From NCBI GenBank assembly GCA_029465975.1, contig CM055748.1, forward strand, positions 10,254,300 to 10,318,299: 64,000 nt of DNA. The letters are read 5' to 3'. A program made the translations under genes and the position numbers. Under the pieces are notes generated by a model. It ran no database searches. It was not told the origin of the DNA and saw only the letters and a list, made by a program, of their open reading frames with translations. This document shows positions 10,784 through 21,384 of the stretch, piece after piece; the stretch's first letter is position 1, and each line of letters begins with the position of its first letter. Origin of the DNA: Dallia pectoralis. Lineage: Eukaryota > Chordata > Actinopteri > Esociformes > Umbridae.

Positions 10784-11317
10784 ATAAGTTGATGTTATTC
10801 CCCTAGATAGATGACCGGGGAATGACTCAGCACGCCTCAGAAATAATGTCTGGATCCTTAGAATTAGTGAAAACCCACAGAACCTGCAACATTCTCTCTC
10901 TCACTTTTCTCAAATTTTTCTCTACATTTGCAAATCAGACGGATACAAATTCACTCATTCTATCCATAGAAGTTGCCACTGCTAACATTAATGCTAAAAG
11001 CTAACATCTCACAGACAGAAGGAGGAAGGACGAAGAGAAGGTAGGGTTTGAATGGGTGGATAGAGTAGGGAGAGGGCAAAGAAACCTCTCTCTTGCACAC
11101 TTCTACACCGTGGTTCCGAAATTATCACCAGGCAGTACTTTAAAAGCAGTCGAGGTGGAGGTACAATGTAACATGTAATTTATAGAATTTGGCACTAACA
11201 AGATGTACTTGAAAAAAATAAAATTTCTCTCTCTTGTTCGTCCATTTCCAGACATACAGTGTGTTACGTATCTGGAACACAGAATACTAATAAAATCTCA
11301 GCAATATAATCTCAATA

Positions 11318-11400
11318 AGGGGCTCCCTATTGGGGAATTGGTTGGAGGGAGCTTTACAGTAAAAGCCAGGAGTTCAAATTCTAGTCCTACAGTGTGTAAG
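11318..11400 (+). repeat. Possible tRNA-derived SINE head
   Basis: GGGAATTGGTTGGAGGGAGC followed by CAGGAGTTCAAATTCTAGTC resembles a decayed tRNA A box and B box at suitable spacing. No clear body or tail is visible. Confidence 0.3.
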
Positions 11401-11535
11401 GTCCAGGCTGTTCTGGAGGCAAAGAGGGAACAACCCAACTGGCCACTGAAAATCTATGTTTAAATATCAATAAGTGGGTGCTAATTGTCCAATTTTACAC
11501 AAAAACAAGGTGTGTTTATTATACTCATGTGTACA

Positions 11536-12255
11536 CAGTAGGGCTGCTCGATTATGGCAAAAATCATAATCAGGATTATTTTGTTCATAATTGAGATCAC
11601 GATTATTAAACAAAACTACTAATTTACTTCGGAAACACCATGCATTTATTTACTGACATAATAACTTTTATTGTATTTTTAATTAGTGGATTTCTTTGAA
11701 TATAATTTAACAAAAAAAATAAAAGAACCACTAAACATTTATTCAGTTTATAAAAAATATTGCAAATAATTAGCCAGCAAAATGTGCTGACATAATTGCA
11801 AAAAGGTTTTCTTCACATGTGTAGGTAAAACATGTAACACCAGCAATGTGAGCAGTTTAATGATACCATAACAATATTTTAACTATGTGCTTTTTTTAAA
11901 TAGCATAAATCATCAAAAAGGAGTTTAGATGGGTTTTGTTGTTCTTCGTGAATCATCAGTTTGAATCATCAGTTTGAATCATCAGTTTGATTTTTACAAA
12001 ATTTGTGCCATATGTTCTCCTCAGAAAAGCCATTCTCCAATGTTGTTCTGCTAGCCTTACTGGTTAGTCTGATTAAACAGCCATTCTCCAATGTGGTTCT
12101 GCTAGCCTTACTGTTTAGTCTGATTAAACAGCCATTCACCCATGTGGTTCTGCTAGCCTTACTGTTTAGTCTGATTAAACAGCCATTCACCAATGTGGTT
12201 CTGCTAGCCTTACTGTTTAGTCTGATTAATGTGTGTCAGTTTGAGAGCCCTAGTG
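11536..12255. mobile_element. Probable hAT-type relic
   Basis: The left end, CAGTAGGGCTGCTCGATTAT with CATAATCAGGATTATT just after it, resembles the ends of fish non-autonomous hAT elements. A possible right end, GAGAGCCCTAGTG, lies at 12243-12255. No target duplication survives. The 51-bp array at 12024-12231 would be internal. The right boundary is uncertain. Confidence 0.4.
12024..12231. repeat. 51-bp tandem repeat, about 4 units
   Basis: Units contain GTTCTGCTAGCCTTACTG and TTTAGTCTGATTAAACAGCC. The unit is divisible by three and stop-free, giving a spurious 112-codon frame. Confidence 0.9.
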
Positions 12256-12353
12256 CCATATTAATGGCAACATTTTCAATCTGGAGTGAGGAGCTACTTG
12301 TCTGGAAGCAACGTTTCACAATGCCGGGACATTATACTTAAACTGAGGCCTGA

Positions 12354-12963
12354 TAACCCTTCACTCACACCTTTCCTGGTATACCATTCACTCACACCTT
12401 TCCTGGTAACCATTCACTCACACCTTTCCTGGTAACCATTTACTCACAGCTTTCCTGGTAACCATTCACTCACACCTCTCCTGGTATACCATTCACTCAC
12501 ACCTTTCCTGGTATTCCATTCACTCACACCTTTCCTGGTATTCCATTCACTCACACCTTTCCTGGTATACCATTCCCTCACAGCTTTCCTGGCATACCAT
12601 TCACTCACACCTTTCCTGGTAACCATTCACTCACACCTCTCCTGGTATACCATTCACTCACACCTTTCCTGGTATACCATTCACTCACAGCTTTCCTGGT
12701 AACCATTCACTCACACCTCTCCTGGTATACCATTCACTCACACCTTTCCTGGTATACCATTCACTCACACCTTTCCTGGTATACCATTCCCTCACAGCTT
12801 TCCTGGTATACCATTCACTCACACCTTTCCTGGTAACCATTCACTCACACCTTTCCTGGTATACCATTCACTCACACCTTTCCTGGTAACCATTCACTCA
12901 CACCTTTCCTGGTATTCCATTCACTCACACCTTTCCTGGTATACCATTCACTCACACCTTTCT
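12354..12963. repeat. 26/27-bp minisatellite, about 23 units
   Basis: The unit is CCATTCACTCACACCTTTCC followed by TGGTATA or TGGTA. Variants include CAGCTTTCC and CACCTCTCC. Units of 26 and 27 bp are interspersed. Confidence 0.95.
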
Positions 12964-15069
12964 CTGAGCACCACTGCCTGTTCCAGAACATTATTCTCGA
13001 GTGGTTCAGGCGTTTTCTTCCATCTTTCACCAGCTTGTCAATTTTTTATTTTTTTTGGGTGGTCCACTTAATTTTCTTTTTGGTACCAGGGAACTTGTGG
13101 GCTGAACTGTTTACCCAAGAAGGAGCCAGACAGAACAGGGAATGCGTGAGACAAAGAAAGAGCAAGAGAGAGAGAACAGAAGGAAAAACGAGAGAGTTGA
13201 GTTGAAAGACCTTAGCGACGGGGAGACAGTGAGAGCACAAATCAGAGGAGAGTGAGAGAGACCTTCTGTCTGTCACTGCCTTTTCTAGTACAGAGCTATT
13301 TATAGCTCTGTGCTGAATCTCGATCATTGTGCAAATCAGAAAGGACAGAATCATTTGGGCAGAAACTGAAAAAGTGGGCCAATCTGGAACTAAATCAAGC
13401 TGGAACACCACAGATGCCATGTACAGAAATAAGTAAGGGACACTTAACCAGGATATAATTTCTGCTCTAGGAATAAAGACAATTAAAGTACAGATTATTA
13501 CTCCATCATCTCCACAAGGTTCACCATCAGTAGCATTCAACAGCTAACCTGTAGTAAAGTATGCTGAGTGTTTAATGACCACACCCTTGCCAGGGGTTGA
13601 TGACGATGAGAACAGTGCAGGTTGATTAAATGGCCTTTTATTTCCCCGGTGTCTTAGTTTAATATGTAGTGAGAAATTACTGTACTCTGCTTAACAGTGA
13701 TAATCAGGCAGTATTTGTTCTTCATGTCTGGTTGTAGCTTGTCAGGTTGGCAGCTGGTAGCCGTTTCAGATACTGATTACATTTGAGGACTGAGAGAAAC
13801 AGCGGGATCTCACTAATTGTATTGAACCCACCAGAAAGAAAAGCTGCCAGAGGAGTTATACCAAACTAATTATCTAAATTATTTTAATTCAACTGTAATT
13901 ATTATTATTTATTTTTTATTCACAGCATTGTAGCAGCAAAATCTTTTCGCACCGTTCACTTTCTAAACATAAACAATGGAAAACATATATTTCCGTAGCA
14001 AATCAATTTAAAGGTCGTTATGTTGAACAATTGTCTAGGGGATGTCTATTTAGTTAATTGATTCCACTGTTCACTTTTCGAATAATAAAGACTGCATCGT
14101 GTCTCTGTTCAGAATTCTCTGCAAACAAAACAAAAGACTTTGAGATCCTGACGTATTAATCACATTCAAATGTACACAACTCACCAGGCATCAGCTCAGT
14201 TTACTGGCTATGTCTCAACTTGATAGGAAAAATGTACAATTTTTTCAGAACTGTGTACATGCATTTTCTTATTGTATTCATTAAGAAAAAAAAATCACCA
14301 AAATATGAACACACGTTTAAAAACTCCCACTATTATCGATAAAATGACTGACTTCTCAATTTTCAAACAATAATGTGTTACAGATTGTCTCCCATGGTTT
14401 GGCATCATAATATACACTGTACGCTATGTCTAGGCAGCATGCTGAAGTTTACAGACAGGAACTCAGACTTGTTCATTTGTTTGGAGCAATTAGCCCAGTA
14501 AGAGAATAGGAAATAATCCTTTTATAGTACAATTAACGCTACTTCTCCCTTACCATTCTGTATTTGACTGGGGTGAGAGACTCTCGCCTGCATGTTAAGA
14601 TATATTGTATGTCTATATAAAAAAAACATGTCCTATTGACAGGATTTCTCTAAATTGTACGACTGCGGACCGCGGGTTGTTTCACTTATTGTAGCACTTG
14701 CCAAGAGCACCCCTGAAGCATCCCCCATGTGTATTTTACCTGTAAGCCCATGGTCTCATAAGTCTCCTCAAGTAGCCTCTGAGGACTGGTCAAGTAACAG
14801 ATGCAGCCCTAGTATCCCTGGCTGGGATCCACTGCTGTACAGAGAGATCACCACAGTATGATGTGAAATGGAAGGATCTGGATACCCGGGATTCCTTCTA
14901 CCTGACTGACGCATACAGCAGCAAGGAAAAGTTAGCGAACACCTTGGGATTTATTGTCTGCAAGAATGTTTCATCGAATTTGGTCAGTCACAACAATAAA
15001 CAAACACGGTCTTGTTCAGCTAATAACATAAGGATGTGTGTAATGTCTTTATTTAACACACCGTGTTAA

Positions 15070-15449
15070 CATTCACAGTGCAAGGAGGACAAACTGTGTG
15101 CCCTTGGACTTCACAACTTATTAACTTGAAGCAAACCTTTCTTGTAGTTGCGAATCAGACCCGCACAACGGTCTGGAGACATATTGGACCATTTCTCTTG
15201 GCAATACTGTTTTAGTTTAACAATATTTTTGCGATGTCTGAGGTGAATCTCGCCCTTGAGGTGATGCTGTAGCATCTAAATCGGGTTGAGGTTAAGACTT
15301 CTGTTGAAGCCACTCAGTTGTTGATTTACTTCTGTGTTTGAGTTGTTGTTCTGTTGCATTTATATTCTTACAATCTCCAGCAAAAGATATTAATAAACTT
15401 AGTTTGCCCTGTTGCCCTCAGGCAGCAAAGCATCCCGAAACCATCATAC
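15070..15449 (-). mobile_element. Relic of a DNA transposon, left part
   Basis: The sequence resembles the minus strand of a Tc1-like transposase region common in fish: CATCTAAATCGGGTTGAGGT, a GCCACTCAG block, then GCAGCAAAGCATCCCGAAAC just before 15449. It continues after the solo LTR (CATACTCCC). Heavily mutated and not functional. I assign it by resemblance only. Confidence 0.45.
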
Positions 15450-15842
15450 TGTCACAATTCCATCTGGGACCACGCCCCTGGCAGAGGTGTCCCAGCGTCA
15501 TCTCTCTTCGTCGCCGGTCTTCTAGCTGCCATTGTCCAAAATCCCACTGCACACGAACGCATCCCTGGACTGTCTTGGCCTATTGTGCACACCTGTGCCT
15601 CATGTGCTGATTGCCATGTGTGTGTATATAAGCCTCCTCATTACTCTGTGTCCTTGTCCAGTATTGTTTGGTGTTACGCGTGTGTGCGGCATTTTTGACA
15701 TTAAGCGAACTGTTTAGTTCTGTTACCTTATTTCGTACATTTGGTTTAGAGCCTTATGTTACCAGTATCTTTTGTTAATTAAAACTTTGGTTTTTCAAAC
15801 ACCACCTCCGCCTTTTGGTTCCTGCTTTTCCACGCTGTGACA
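15450..15842 (+). mobile_element. Solo LTR (393 bp) with target duplication CATAC
   Basis: It begins TGTCACAATTCC and ends CACGCTGTGACA, with CATAC on both sides (15445-15449 and 15843-15847). It has a TATA-like GTATATAAGCC near 15628 and a TTAATTAAAAC signal-like motif toward the 3' end. No internal element or second LTR is adjacent, so it is a solo LTR left by recombination. Its termini resemble those of the element at 7357-10783 but the body differs. Confidence 0.85.
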
Positions 15843-17139
15843 CATACTCCCTTTAACATCCAATACATCTATAATGTTATTTTAAATAACTCCCTTGTAA
15901 TATCTTTTGGCAATGAAATGTTCTGGAAATTATATTATATTATATAATATATATATATTATACTTCAATCCAAAAAAAATCAAATACCAATGTGATTTTT
16001 GTGTGCGCAAAAGAAAACATTATGCTTTTTGTACATTTGAAAGTGTGTATTTTTGACGTGGTGTATTTTTCTCTGGTCACATTTCTAGCCTGTCTAACAG
16101 ATCACACAGAGGGCTTCTTCCAAGATGACAACCCTCCTTTGCTTTTCATAACCACTGACTAGTGTGTGTTACTTCTGCGTCTTTTCCAACTTTGTGTGTC
16201 TGTTGATATCTTATAATAGAAATCAAATGTAATGGACAGCGCCACTTAGGGATGGAGATCGAAGCCCGGTTCTATTAAGGACCGGCTCCATATTTCTCAA
16301 AACCCCGAAAATCCATAAGGTCTGAGCTTATTATGTGTGCTTGACTATGGTCAAGGACACATATTGTAATCTCACATATATATTATTATATCACTTTTGT
16401 CCACCCCTACTCCTCCCACAGTTTTTGCACTAGATGGACAAAAAAGGTGTCAAAATGTGCGTCCCGAAGTCTATTTAGTTGGCATTGTTTTGTAGAAGGT
16501 TTCGTTATGTAGTTTACGAAATATTAACGATAATGTCGCTAATTAATCCCCATTGAAATACATTGACGGAATCTTCAAAACTAGAGTGTGAGAGCCCATT
16601 CAGCAGAAAATGTAGAGAACATTTGTAAACTGCTACTGCTGCCTGAGTTTCAACCCTTTACACACAAATGGCATATCAAAACGTTCATCTATTTGTGCTG
16701 TCACTCAAAATGTTCAAATATAAGCTGTTTTACATATATATTTATTTCGTTATGTCCTTTTGTTTCCAACTTGCGCCTCCCCATAGACATCCATAGAAAC
16801 GGTGATTTTCTCCACTCTAATTTGAAAGCGATTTTTTGTGTTTTTTTGTTCGTTTGTAAATTGTGATAGCGCCTACATTTCTGGGGTTACAGATACATGT
16901 TATACGTCAAAATGTCCGCCTGGTTCTTAGGATTCTCATGATGTAATTGTTTAAACTGTGTGATCTGGTTAGTAGAGCTAAAATTATACGACCATGCCTG
17001 AATCACAGACAGACAAGCTGCATTAATGAAAGAACATTCTGGAAGGGGCGGGGGGGAGGAGGCCGCGCTCTCTGATATCGATGAGGACAGGTGTTCCTCC
17101 TGACAAAGGCATAGTTGCCTGGTTACAGACAAAGACTCT

Positions 17140-17455
17140 GCCTGCAGCAATGAATGAATGAATGAATGGGTAAGTTATTTCTCTGGGTCTCTGTTTACAT
17201 GTTAGCATGTTAGCTAGCGTTAGCGCGCTAGCTAGCGTTAGCGCGCTAGCTAACGTTAGCATGTTAGCTAGCGTTAGCTACTACTTTAAGTGTATGCATA
17301 CGTTCAGACAGCCTGCAGCAATGAATGGATAGTTAAGTTCTTTCTCTGGGTCTCTGTTTACACGTTAGCATGTTAGCTAGCGTTAGCGCGCTAGCTAGCG
17401 TTAGCATGTTAGCTAGCGTTAGCGCGCTAGCTAGCGTTAGCTACTACTGTAGTAA
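17140..17455. repeat. Tandem duplication of a palindrome-rich ~170-bp segment
   Basis: Two copies (about 17140-17282 and 17310-17442) each contain GCAGCAATGAATG, TTTCTCTGGGTCTCTGTTTAC and a run of GTTAGCTAGCGTTAGCGCGC type sequence. The runs mix GCTAGC, GTTAGC, AACGTT and AGCGCGCT, which are self-complementary over short lengths, so they could form hairpins or cruciforms. No coding content. Confidence 0.85.
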
Positions 17456-19544
17456 TGAGTAATGACTGATAGGTTTAACACATTGTATACTATGGTGCTT
17501 GCAGCAGTAGTGTGTATTCATGAGTAATGACTGATAGGTTTAACACATTGCATACTATGGTGCATGTAGCAGCAGTGTGTATTGATGAGTAATGACTGAT
17601 AGGTTTAACACATTGCATACTATCTTGCATGCAGCAGCAGTGTGTATTCATGAGTATTGACTGATAGGTTTAACACATTGCATACTATGGTGCATGCAGC
17701 AGTAGTGTGTATTCATGAGTAATGACTGATAGGTTTAACACATTGCATACTATGGTGCATGCAGCAGTAGTGTGTATTCACGAGTAATGACTTATAGGTT
17801 TAACACATTGCATACTATGGTGCATGCAGCAGCAGTGTGTATTCATGAGTATTGACTGATAGGTTTAACACATTGCATACTATGGTGCATGCAGCAGTAG
17901 TGTGTATTCATGAGTAATGACTGATAGGTTTAACACATTGCATACTATCTTGCATGCAGCAGCAGTGTGTATTCATGAGTATTGATTGATAGGTTTAACC
18001 CATTGCATAATATGGTGCATGTAACGACTGATAGGTTTAACACATTGCATACTATGGTGCATGTAGCAGCAGTGTGTATTGATGAGTAATGACTGATAGG
18101 TTTAACACATTGCATACTATCTTGCATGCAGCAGCAGTGTGTATTCATGAGTATTGACTGATAGGTTTAACCCATTGCATACTATGGTGCATGTTGCAGC
18201 AGTGTGTATTCATGAGTAATGACTGATAGGTTTAACACATTGTATACTATGGTGCATGCAGCAGTAGTGTGTATTCATGAGTAATGACTGATAGGTTTAA
18301 CACATTGCATACTATGGTGCATGCAGCAGCAGTGTGTATTCATGAGTAATGACTGATAGGTTTAACACATTGCATACTATGGTGCATGCAGCAGTAGTGT
18401 GTATTCATGAGTAATGACTGATAGGTTTAACACATTGCATACTATGGTGGTTTAACACATTGTATACTATGGTGCATGTCGCAGCAGTGTGTATTCATGA
18501 GTAATGACTGATAGGTTTAACACTTTGCATTCTATGGTGCATGCAGTAGCAGTGTGTATTCATGAGTAATGACTTATAGGTTTAACACATTGCATACTAT
18601 GGTGCATGCAGCAGCAGTGTGTATTCATGAGTAATGACTGATAGGTTTAACACATTGCATACTATGGTGCATGTAGCAGCAGTGTGTATTGATGAGTAAT
18701 GACTGATAGGTTTAACACATTGCATACTATCTTGCATGCAGCAGCAGTGTGTATTCATGAGTATTGACTGATAGGTTTAACCCATTGCATACTATGGTGC
18801 ATGTAATGACTGATAGGTTTAACACATTGCATACTATGGTGCATGTAGCAGCAGTGTGTATTGATGAGTAATGACTGATAGGTTTAACACATTGCATACT
18901 ATCTTGCATGCAGCAGCAGTGTTTATTCATGAGTATTGACTGATAGGTTTAACACATTGCATACTATGGTGCATGCAGCAGTAGTGTGTATTCATGAGTA
19001 ATGACTGATAGGTTTAACACATTGCATACTATGGTGCATGCAGCAGCAGTGTGTATTCATGAGTAATGACTGATAGGTTTAACACATTGCATACTATGGT
19101 GGTTTAACACATTGTATACTATGGTGCATGTAGCAGCAGTGTGTATTCATGAGTAATGACTGATAGGTTTAACACATTGTATACTATAGTGCTTGCAGCA
19201 GTAGTGTGTATTCATGAGTAATGACTGATAGGTTTAACACATTGCATACTATGGTGCATGCAGCAGCAGTGTGTATTCATGAGTAATGACTGATAGGTTT
19301 AACACATTGCATACTATGGTGGTTTAACACATTGAATACTATGGTGCATGTTGCAGCAGTGTGTATTCATGAGTAATGACTGATAGGTTTAACACATTGT
19401 ATACTATAGTGCTTGCAGCAGTAGTGTGTATTCATGAGTAATGACTTATAGGTTTAACACATTGCATACTATGGTGCATGCAGCAGCAGTGTGTATACAT
19501 GAGTAATGACTGATAGGTTTAACACATTGCATACTATGGTGCAT
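17456..19544. repeat. 65-bp minisatellite, about 32 units
   Basis: Units contain GAGTAATGACTGATAGGTTT, AACACATTGCATACTATGGT and GCATGCAGCAGCAGTGTGTA. Some units are shortened at a TGGTGGTTTAACACATTG join (three places). A recognisable multi-unit block with ATTGATGAG, CTATCTTGCATG and AACCCATTG recurs at about 17.57, 18.06, 18.67 and 18.85 kb. The array ends exactly where the LINE fragment at 19545 begins. Confidence 0.95.
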
Positions 19545-20247
19545 GTTGCTGCGCTATTCAAAGATACATTCCAGTGCAAAGAAATTGCTCTTGGAAACTA
19601 TACTACCTTTGAATACCTTTGTTTTACATTGAAGGGTGCTCCCAAAATTTTGTTTTTAACCATTTACAGACCTCCAAGATACTCTGCAACATTTATTGAT
19701 GACTTTGCTGAACTACTCTCTGTTATATCTGTTGATTACAACTTCTTTATTGTTACAGGGGACTTTAACATCCACATAGATAATGATACTGACAATAATG
19801 CCTAAGAACTTTTTGCTCTACTTGAAACCTTTGACCTCACTCAACATGTGAAAGAGCGTACTCACACCCGAGGCCACACTCTAGATCTGGTTATTTCTAG
19901 AGGTCTCGCTCTTTCCTCTGTCATGGTTAAAGACTTGGCCCTGTCTGATCATTTCTGTGTATTTTTTGAAGCATTGATTACCCCAGATGTTCAAGTAAAC
20001 TCAGTTTCTGATGAAAAAAGGTACATTAATGAAAGAACCAATGCTCAATTTATGGAGGCTATAGCTGCTTCACCAACAATAAGTGCAGAGTCAGTTGACG
20101 AACTCCTGGATAAGTTTAATGAAAAAATATTGAATGTCATGAATCGTGTCGCACCGGTAAGGGTAAAGAGAACTCAAAGAAAACAGAAACTTCCATGAAG
20201 AAGCACCATAATGGTTAACACCCTTAAAAGAGATTGTATAAAATCTG
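19545..20247 (+). mobile_element. Truncated LINE endonuclease-region fragment (copy 1)
   Basis: This 703-bp segment matches 21514-22216 at a constant offset of 1969 bp with no indels; I noticed four substitutions. It covers part of the apurinic-like endonuclease domain of an L2-like LINE ORF2 (FLTIYRPPR, VTGDFNIHID, LALSDHFCVFFE). It carries the same in-frame TAA (19803) and TGA (20196) breaks as copy 2, so it was already defective when copied. Both ends are abrupt: the left abuts the 65-bp array, the right joins unrelated sequence. Confidence 0.88.
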
Positions 20248-20446
20248 TCGATTTTTTGTTGTTGTTGTGGAAAGCACTATATTTATTATTATTTATATAT
20301 TTATTTTTTCTTTGTTGTTGGAAAAACATGGAAATGTGTTGGAAATATTGCTGCAGATAAATCATTTTACTGTTGTCATAGTTCATTGTAGGTCACGTTG
20401 CAAATGAGAATTTGATCTCAATCGGCCTACCTGGTTAAATAAAAAA
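20248..20446 (+). repeat. AT-rich sequence ending in a dispersed retroelement tail
   Basis: The segment ends GCAAATGAGAATTTGATCTC, ATCGGCCTACCTGG, then TTAAATAAAAAA. This terminus is common at fish retroelement 3' ends and recurs inverted at 2478-2540 and 32495-32540. The parent element is not identified. Confidence 0.5.
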
Positions 20447-21384
20447 TGGTATCAATATCAATACAAAATTGAGCTGCAGGCAGCGATTGGTGGATTCCTA
20501 CTAACAAAGACATCAATTTAAACCGGTCAATCCGGGTTTCAATGGGAGCAACGGTTCAAAAGAAAATAGTTTGTAAAGTTTTTCACTGTGCAAGACAATC
20601 CATCATCCATCATTAGCATTATATGGAGTCCTATTGATACTAGGCCAATCTTTAAGGTACAACAGAGTGATTTTGAATCCAGTTAGATGTGAATAAACAC
20701 TAGCATGTACTAGATGTATTTACACATAGATTTTGAGACAATGTGTGTATTTTCATACTGCATACACTTCTCCTACATGCAATTTTAGTACTGTAAGCAT
20801 TAATAAGTGCACGAGCCCATTCAGCCCAACGCAGATGTAGAGTAACTCAAGTGTTCTACCTCTTTAGCATTGCAGACCTGATAACTAACCGACTGAACGG
20901 CTAAGCTAGCCCTTTTAACCGCCAGCTTTTACACTAACAGTGACCATCCAATACAGACCAACTAACTGCCCAGAACAAGAAACGTGTTTAAAAAAACACA
21001 AACCTAACAACACAGACCTAAAAAATGTCTGTTTGAAAAAGCATTTAACCCAAATAAGTCACCATTAGTCCCGCAGCAATGCATGCTGGGTCACCAGAGC
21101 TTGGCTCAAGTTCATCCAGCTCTTAATCATGCTAACCTTTGCTAAAAAGTCTCAAACGGTTTAAGTGCTGAAGTGCCATTTTGTTTCTAAAACATTTTTG
21201 CGAGATGAAAAGATAATAATTTGAGAAATGTCAAGCCAAGAATCAAGTAAATTGGAGCAGCGGTTCAAGACAAGAAGAGTCAGCATTATCAGCATAATTT
21301 GAGGTCCAATTGACCCAAGTTTACCCGGCTCTTACACAGTGTTTTTTTCACATATTAAAGTGAAATGACATTATAATATCCTAC

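Noticed and set aside
13046..13540. 164-codon minus-strand frame
   Set aside because: No recognisable domain, no splice or conservation support, located in an intron on low-complexity sequence; probably chance.
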